Assembly (NCBI RefSeq): GCF_017165765.1
Contig: NZ_JAFGZD010000001.1
Span: 62,001 to 126,000, forward strand
Reading direction: 5' to 3'
DNA from: Pseudomonas capsici
Lineage (GTDB): Bacteria > Pseudomonadota > Gammaproteobacteria > Pseudomonadales > Pseudomonadaceae
Length of the DNA stretch: 64,000 nt
Below, one piece after another: positions 59,184 to 64,000 of this stretch (within the stretch, counting starts at the first letter, position 1; each line of letters begins with the position of its first letter). The position numbers and the translations under genes were made by a program. The notes beneath the pieces were generated by a model. That model was not told the DNA's origin. It saw only the letters and a list, made by a program, of their open reading frames with translations, and ran no database searches.

Positions 59184-59584
59184 CACAGCGCCTCCGACCA
59201 TTCTTTGTGGATTGCTGCGATGCGTGCTGCGTAAGCCACAGAGAGGCAGACGGCATCCTTGCACGTGCGGACCAAGGCATCACGCCACTTTTTCTGCTGT
59301 GCGCCCATGGGGTCCAGCGCCTTGCCGGTCTCAACATCGACCCCCTTGGTTTCTGCCCTCACGTCGTCGACCAGATTCAACATTTTGGTTTCCTGAGCTC
59401 GCAGGCTGGTACTGGAACAGGCGATATCTTCGAGCGTGGTCAACTTTGCACTTTCATCGTCGCAGCGCTCAGCAAACCCAAAATCGGAATAGCCGGGCGG
59501 AATATCGTCGGCTCCAGCATTCGCGTGCAGGGTAAAGGCAAGGAGAAGGGCGCTTGTAACGCACAGACCAATCCTTTTTTTCAT
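59183..59584 (-). CDS. Small periplasmic protein, DUF1311/LprI-like
   Basis: The 133-residue protein has a signal peptide (MKKRIGLCVTSALLLAFTLHANA) and a mature part with four cysteines. The pattern DIACSSTSLRAQETKMLNLVDDV, then QQKKWRDALVRTCKDAVCLSVAYAARIAAI is close to DUF1311/LprI-type proteins, some of which inhibit lysozyme. The start at 59584 fits the signal peptide. It overlaps the next membrane-protein gene and has a copy of the recurring palindrome 58-75 bases upstream of its start. Confidence 0.7.
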   Translation of the reverse strand: MKKRIGLCVTSALLLAFTLHANAGADDIPPGYSDFGFAERCDDESAKLTTLEDIACSSTSLRAQETKMLNLVDDVRAETKGVDVETGKALDPMGAQQKKWRDALVRTCKDAVCLSVAYAARIAAIHKEWSEAL

Positions 59585-59641
59585 CTGTCTGCCTATTTCT
59601 ATATTGATCGACACAATAGAGTGCCTTTCGACGAATTAGAA

Positions 59642-59659
59642 ATACTACACCTGTACTAT
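59642..59659. promoter_or_regulatory. Palindrome ATACTACA-CC-TGTACTAT, site 2 of the recurring motif
   Basis: The arms match with one mismatch. It lies in promoter position for the minus-strand DUF1311-like gene. Confidence 0.45.
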
Positions 59660-59791
59660 TGGAAAACCTTTGGCTTTGGGAAATGAAGTCGGTGGAAGCC
59701 TGTTCATTGTTGCTCCGGCAACGACTGCCTTCACCGTCGATCAGAGTCGAGCTGGTAACCTTCGCCTGTTCGCACTTGATTCCCAGGCTTG

Positions 59792-60148
59792 TCAGCAATG
59801 GATCAAGGCTCTGGATTTTTTGCTCTCGGAAGCATCCGATTCTACAGCGTCTGGCGCGGGCTGAAGGCGATAGTGGGCAAACGGTACCTCAACATAACCT
59901 TCCGGGATATCATCTTTGCTCAGCGGAACAGGTGTCAGCGGCAGCTTGCCGAAGTCTGCCAGTAACAGGCGCAAGTTGGCGGTGCTGTCATTGTTGGGGC
60001 TAAGAAAAGGAAAGTTGCTGCAAACGCTGAATTGATTAGTGTTGACCGGCTAGGTCGTTGGGCAGGAGTAATCATCACTTGCCTGAGCCCGGAAAACAGT
60101 GGTCGCACTTACAGCAAGAGCCAGAGTAGTCAGCAAGCGTTTGTGCAT
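59792..60148 (-). pseudogene. Secreted hypothetical protein gene interrupted by in-frame TAG
   Basis: From an ATG at 60148 the frame gives a signal peptide (MHKRLLTTLALAVSATTVF, cleavage near RAQA), then SDDYSCPTT, a TAG stop at 60050-60052, and continues in the same frame with PVNTNQFSVCSNFPFLSPNN, LADFGKLPLTPVPLSKDDIP and YVEVPFAHYRLQPAPDAVE to a stop near 59792. The continued coding character after one stop marks a recent point-mutation pseudogene, or a read-through gene. No family was recognised. A perfect copy of the recurring palindrome lies 69 bases upstream. Confidence 0.6.
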
Positions 60149-60216
60149 AAAAAATTCTTAACGCGATGCGCATGATGAGCATTGATAAAATTCTATACCC
60201 AGGGCGTATACGAACA

Positions 60217-60236
60217 AATAGCACATATGTGCTATT
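60217..60236. promoter_or_regulatory. Perfect 20-bp palindrome, site 3 of the recurring motif
   Basis: AATAGCACAT and ATGTGCTATT are perfect 10-bp arms. The site lies upstream of the interrupted secreted-protein gene. Confidence 0.55.
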
Positions 60237-60573
60237 GAAAACGGTCCGGCATGAATGAATTAATTGCTGTCGTTGGTTACACATTTTCGAAGTCGACCAC
60301 TAAACGCGACTTGTGACAGGCGAGCACGATCCCATGAAGGGGCTGTCCATGGAGTTGCCACTTGCGCTGTGGTTCGAGAGTGTCGGTTATTACGGTGCTG
60401 TGCGACTTGAGGGATGGATACCGTGCAGAGTGACTGCCCGTGTCCGTTGGCAGTCCGGACCCGGTGACACGCTGGCTTACATTGACGGCAACTATCGGGA
60501 AGAGGGCTGTCTGTAAAAACGATCAACAGTGTCTCGGGAAGCATCAGGTCAAGAATTACCAAGGATCCCCTTA
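60237..60573. other. Intergenic stretch without a recognisable gene
   Basis: A 67-codon plus-strand frame at 60313-60516 has coding-like composition (LWFESVGYYGAVRLEGW) but no family and no ribosome site. It may be a fragment of a lost gene. Nothing else is seen. Confidence 0.4.
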
Positions 60574-61259
60574 ATGAAGTACCCCGCTGTTGCAGTTATT
60601 TTGCTGGCTTTCACCTCTCAGCACGCTCTGGCGCGATCCATGGATTGTGTCAAGACATCAGCCGAAATTGAATATTTGATATGTGCCGATTCCCGTCTGC
60701 TCACTGCTGACTCCGTGACAGTATTGATGCACGAACAGGTGAGCCATACATACGGCAGGCGCAGAGCAATATTGTGCTGAAAGCTATCCAGGATCGTACC
60801 CGGCAATTGGGTCGGATTTCAGATCAGGCATCGCCGAAACCTGAGCTGGTTAAGCGAGCTATTGATCAAAGTACGTTTGATGCAGGATTTACAGGTGGGC
60901 GTTGCGCGGGAAGTAACGTCTCCTGCGAGTTTTTGCCGCAAGCGGATGCCTATGCTTACGGGTGTTTCGGGACTCGTTTTCATCAGAATAAGAACCGCGT
61001 CTGCAGTCTTTCTCAGGGCTGGGCTAGCGGGGACCTGTATCAGACCCTTGCTGTGGCAGATATTGTTGACCGGAAGCCGAAGCTGATTTCGACGTGCAAG
61101 CCCGGTATCAAGGATTGCGCTGAAGGCAGTTCTGGCTGGAATGCCAGGTCCGATGTTCCGGATGCAGACACGCAACTTATTTTTGAGCAAACCGATATCG
61201 GCGAGGTGGTCATCCGATATTTTCCGCTGATAAATGCCGTTTGTATAAAAAGCCAGTAG
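60574..61259 (+). pseudogene. Frameshifted DUF1311/LprI-like exported protein gene
   Basis: An ATG at 60574 after AAGGA starts a signal peptide (VAVILLAFTSQHALARS) and CVKTSAEIEYLICADSRLLTAD, the DUF1311 opening. The frame then slips near 60740: the neighbouring frame reads YIRQAQSNIVLKAIQDRTRQ and continues for about 150 residues with six or more cysteines (GGRCAGSNVSCEF, STCKPGIKDCAEGS). The joined protein would be about 228 residues with an N-terminal DUF1311 part and an unknown Cys-rich C-terminal domain. A single-base sequencing error cannot be excluded. Confidence 0.6.
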
Positions 61260-61376
61260 AGAAGCTGGTCTGGATAACATCGCTACCTGGGGCAACATTG
61301 AATGCTTTTCCGCGAGCGAACAGGACACTTCGGTTCGCCCGCCCATTCCAACTTCCAATACGTGATGGAGTTATAA

Positions 61377-61751
61377 ATGTCCAAGCTTGCAGAGTTTCGT
61401 TTGCTGGAAAGAAAATTGGCCGAGCAGCTCAAAGAGCTGGAAGCGCTGAAAAGCGATGAGGGGCTGAAGAAAGAGATCGAATTCGAAACCAGATTGCGCA
61501 ACCTGTTGGCCGATTACGGTTTCAGCCTGAAAAATGTGGTGGCGGTGCTCGATCCCCACGCTGCCGCTCCCCTATTGACGAATGACAAGCCCGTCACTGC
61601 GCGTAAAACCCGTAAAGCTCGAGTGATCAAGGTATTCAAGAATCCTGAAACCGGGGAGGTTGTTGAAACGAAAGGGGGCAATCATCGCACCCTTAAAGAG
61701 TGGAAAGCCAAATATGGTGCAGACGTTGTGGACTCCTGGCTCGTCCATTGA
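61377..61751 (+). CDS. MvaT/MvaU-like H-NS-family silencer
   Basis: The 124-residue protein has the MvaT layout: an N-terminal coiled coil for oligomerisation (MSKLAEFRLLERKLAEQL, KKEIEFETRLRNLLADYGFS, about residues 1-55), a linker and a C-terminal AT-hook-like DNA-binding part (RKARVIKVFKNPETGEVVET, GGNHRTLKEWKAKYG). MvaT proteins bind AT-rich DNA and silence acquired genes. A GGAG site precedes the ATG and an intrinsic terminator follows the stop. Its place among low-GC accessory genes suggests a mobile-element-associated paralogue rather than the housekeeping mvaT. Confidence 0.92.
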   Translation: MSKLAEFRLLERKLAEQLKELEALKSDEGLKKEIEFETRLRNLLADYGFSLKNVVAVLDPHAAAPLLTNDKPVTARKTRKARVIKVFKNPETGEVVETKGGNHRTLKEWKAKYGADVVDSWLVH

Positions 61752-61778
61752 GTTGAATAAGTAAGCACCCGATAGCTC

Positions 61779-61826
61779 GCCGGGAGGTGACCGTCTAGGT
61801 TTTTATACATACCTCCCGGCTTTTTT
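61779..61826 (+). terminator. Intrinsic terminator of the mvaT-like gene
   Basis: GCCGGGAGGT (61779-61788) pairs with ACCTCCCGGC (61811-61820), followed by six T residues. It lies 28 bases after the stop. Confidence 0.85.
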
Positions 61827-61858
61827 CTTCGACGCGTTTTAATTTTTTATCTCTTGGG

Positions 61859-61876
61859 ATAGCACATGTGTACTAT
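61859..61876. promoter_or_regulatory. Palindrome ATAGCACA-TG-TGTACTAT, site 4 of the recurring motif
   Basis: The arms match with one mismatch. It lies between the mvaT-like gene and the MCP gene; its target gene is unclear. Apart from this, the terminator and the FliA promoter, the 61752-62227 gap holds nothing recognisable. Confidence 0.45.
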
Positions 61877-62133
61877 TTTTTAACGTACTGGCAGCGGGTA
61901 TCGTTTGGTCTTTATTGCAATCGATCATGACCAACCCGCCTTCATGCTCGAAAAAGGGTGAGCCCACTAAGCAAACGACTTACTAATTTCAAAAGCCGCC
62001 TCGTCAAAGCGACTTTTCAGAGAAAATCGGTAACAGAACTTCAATTTATTCTTAAAAAACAGTGCATTACGTCCACTCGTGTTTGTTCACTCTTTTTCTC
62101 ACCGCAAGCCCACCAGAAGCACAGGTACATCAA

Positions 62134-62160
62134 TAAAGTTTGCCCCCGTCCAGTCGATAA
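62134..62160 (+). promoter_or_regulatory. Sigma-28 (FliA) promoter of the MCP gene
   Basis: TAAAGTTT (62134-62141), an 11-base spacer and GTCGATAA (62153-62160) match the FliA consensus TAAAGTTT-N11-GCCGATAA with one change. It lies 67 bases before the MCP start. Confidence 0.85.
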
Positions 62161-62227
62161 TACTGATAGAGAGGTTCCTAGTGCTCGAAACCCTCGACAC
62201 CAACAACGACGAGCCTGAGTATTCCAC

Positions 62228-63868
62228 ATGTCCCTGTTCATCAATCTGAAGCTCAAATCCAAGCTGCTGTTTGCTTTTGGTCTATGTGCGGTCATCACTG
62301 TCGGTGTTGCGGCGCTGGGGTACAGCGGGATCTCAACCATCTACAGCCTTTTGCAGAGCACAGTCAGCAACAACCTGGTCTCGATTCAGAAGACCGACTC
62401 GGTTAAAGCCAACGTGATTGCCACTCACCGGGACATGTTCAGAGCCATCAACCTGGCTTTGCGCAAAGCAGCCCCGGAAGACATTAACGCGGTCGTTTTG
62501 TCTTTCAAGGATAACCAAGCAGAGGCTGAGCAACAATTCAAAATCTATCGCGCCACTCCTCTGGAAGCTGACGAGCGCGCGGCAGGTAATGACTTCGAGC
62601 GGGACTGGCCCGCGTACGTCGCAGCTGCAGAAAACATATTTTCTCTATTGAAAAGTGGCGACGTCGACCAGGCCGTCAGGCTTGCTGATTCAAGCGCAAC
62701 CCCGGCATATCGCAAGACCATTGGTGAAGTGAATATCATGATCGAGTCCAATGCCCGGCAAGCGCTTGACGTTGCCAAAGCAGGAAACGATACCAACCAT
62801 GAAGTCACCTGGGCTCTGATTATCGGTGGACTTGTGGCAGCCGCTGCCGCCATCACTCTGGGACTGGTGGTCACGCGCATGATTACCCGACCGCTCTATC
62901 AGTCCGTGAACAGTGCCACTCGGATCGCTCAGGGCGACCTTACTCAAGAGATCACCTCGAACAGCGAGGATGAAACCGGACAACTGCTCAAAGCGCTGTC
63001 CAGCATGCAAAAAGACCTCAAAGGCACCGTGCAGCAGATCGCGGACGCATCCGATCAGTTGGCCTCAGCTGCTGAAGAGTTGACCGCAGTGACCGAAGAC
63101 AGCACACGCGGGCTGGTTCGTCAGAATGATGAGATCCAGCAAGCCGCGACCGCGGTAAACGAGATGACTGCCGCAGTGGAAGAGGTTGCGCGTAATGCCG
63201 TCAGTACTTCCCAAGTGTCGAGTCAGACTGCAGAAGATGCGACCAAAGGCCAGTATCAAGTGCAGCAGACGGTAATGGCGATGAACACCATGGCTGGGGA
63301 CATCAATGATTCCACGCAGCGTGTCGAAACCCTGGCCGGTCAGATTCGTGACATCACCAAGGTGTTGGACGTGATCCGTGGTATCGCTGAGCAGACCAAT
63401 CTATTGGCGCTCAATGCCGCAATCGAGGCCGCTCGTGCCGGTGAACAGGGGCGAGGCTTTGCGGTCGTTGCCGACGAAGTCCGGGCTTTGGCCCACCGCA
63501 CCCAAGCCTCCACGGGTGAAATCGAAGCGATGATCAAGGTAGTGCGCGCAGGCGCTGACGAGGCTGTGCAATCGATGGGCAAAAGCCAGTCGATGGCTCA
63601 AAGTACACAGTCGCTGGCAGCCGAGGCGGGCCTGGCATTGGAGCGAATCAGCGCCGGGGTCAGCGAAATCAACGAGCGCAACCTGGTGATTGCCAGCGCA
63701 GCCGAAGAACAGGCTCAGGTAGCACGTGAAGTCGACCGCAACCTGGTTAATATCCAGGACCTGTCTACCCAAACGTCCGCCGGCGCTAACCAAACCAACG
63801 CTTCGAGTCAGGAGCTATCCCGACTGGCCATTTCTTTCAATACACTTGTGGGTAAATTCAAGCTTTGA
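62228..63868 (+). CDS. Methyl-accepting chemotaxis protein
   Basis: The 546-residue protein has an N-terminal helix ([20 protein letters not shown]), a periplasmic four-helix-bundle sensor domain (about 35-190), a second helix ([23 protein letters not shown]) and a HAMP domain (about 212-265). The cytoplasmic signalling domain carries the hairpin tip [37 protein letters not shown]. It relays ligand binding to CheA/CheW. Sensor ligand is unknown. Transcription from a FliA promoter ties it to the flagellar regulon. Confidence 0.95.
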   Translation: MSLFINLKLKSKLLFAFGLCAVITVGVAALGYSGISTIYSLLQSTVSNNLVSIQKTDSVKANVIATHRDMFRAINLALRKAAPEDINAVVLSFKDNQAEAEQQFKIYRATPLEADERAAGNDFERDWPAYVAAAENIFSLLKSGDVDQAVRLADSSATPAYRKTIGEVNIMIESNARQALDVAKAGNDTNHEVTWALIIGGLVAAAAAITLGLVVTRMITRPLYQSVNSATRIAQGDLTQEITSNSEDETGQLLKALSSMQKDLKGTVQQIADASDQLASAAEELTAVTEDSTRGLVRQNDEIQQAATAVNEMTAAVEEVARNAVSTSQVSSQTAEDATKGQYQVQQTVMAMNTMAGDINDSTQRVETLAGQIRDITKVLDVIRGIAEQTNLLALNAAIEAARAGEQGRGFAVVADEVRALAHRTQASTGEIEAMIKVVRAGADEAVQSMGKSQSMAQSTQSLAAEAGLALERISAGVSEINERNLVIASAAEEQAQVAREVDRNLVNIQDLSTQTSAGANQTNASSQELSRLAISFNTLVGKFKL

Positions 63869-63871
63869 TGG

Positions 63872-64000
63872 ACTGCGACTTCCGAGCCAACCGGCACGCC
63901 CGTCGTCAAACATGTTCGACGCTGGCCGTTGCTGTTGGGCGGGCCGTGTGTGGTCGCCGGTGTTGCCGGTGCAATGTGCTGGTTCATGCACAAACCCAAG
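63872..64000 (+). pseudogene. Fragment resembling the N-terminus of an HlyD/EmrA-type membrane fusion protein
   Basis: In the frame that follows the MCP stop, the sequence reads TSEPTGTPVVKHVRRWPLLL then GGPCVVAGVAGAMCWFM, like the cytoplasmic tail and anchor helix of HlyD-family proteins. The frame has no plausible start codon before the helix; an ATG overlapping the MCP stop is out of frame. Either the start was lost by a small indel or this is a remnant. The rest lies beyond the window, so this is tentative. Confidence 0.4.

Overview
The window reads as a chromosomal segment of a plant-associated Pseudomonas, most like the P. syringae group. This rests on gene families and context, not on a database search. 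Supporting signs are OprD and KdgM porins, an MvaT-type H-NS protein, FecI/FecR, many TonB receptors, a beta-propeller phytase and a plant-type nutrient repertoire. Most of the first 43 kb is ordinary, GC-rich core or flexible sequence. From tRNA-Asn (43.0 kb) to the end the sequence is patchy and accessory, with at least six decayed genes.

Layout. 0-3.4 kb: start of topB behind a LexA-type box, then nirB-nirD with a sigma-54 promoter and a leader that looks like an ANTAR (NasT-type) antiterminator. 3.5-10.3 kb: a GNAT enzyme, then a tricarboxylate-type cluster (OprD porin, CitMHS and DctA-like carriers, PrpF-like isomerase) with a divergent LysR regulator. 10.5-13.6 kb: a cobalamin-riboswitch-controlled FecBCD-type ABC importer. 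13.7-22.9 kb: two FadR-type regulators, a KdgM-like porin, a Dpp-like ABC importer and an enolase-superfamily dehydratase, probably for uptake and breakdown of an acid sugar. 23.0-32.5 kb: an operon homologous in layout to Pectobacterium FusA-FusC-FusD and E. coli yddB-pqqL-yddA (TonB receptor, M16 protease, SbmA/YddA-type ABC protein), with an AraC regulator and a degenerate GGDEF protein upstream. 32.7-41.2 kb: a phytate locus with a PhoB promoter, TonB receptor, phytase and its own TonB-ExbB-ExbD, followed by FecR/FecI with a Fur box. 41.2-43.1 kb: a GapN-like dehydrogenase and tRNA-Asn.

43.1-64 kb. Remnants (island replication-type protein, DUF4189) lie next to the tRNA, followed by an intact DUF1963 gene. 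Then comes the most novel unit: a minus-strand operon of an exported 2H phosphoesterase (DUF1868), TonB, ExbB, ExbD, TonB receptor and LacI repressor. Its promoter joins a well-spaced Pho box and -10 to a LacI-type palindrome placed at the start site. Next to it, beyond fragments of a receiver domain and a ROK regulator, lies a complete ugpBAEC glycerol-3-phosphate-type importer with a decayed ugpQ. Together these suggest phosphate-starvation scavenging of a phosphodiester across both membranes. The last 5 kb holds small exported proteins, some broken, an MvaT-like silencer, an MCP with a FliA promoter and a fragment of an HlyD-type protein. An unusual palindrome, ATAGYRCA-N2-TGTRCTAT, recurs at four accessory intergenic sites and may mark an unknown regulon.

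The window carries two separate TonB-ExbB-ExbD sets, three TonB receptors, two PhoB promoters and two Fur-type sites. Its overall theme is high-affinity scavenging of phosphorus, iron and plant-derived carboxylates.
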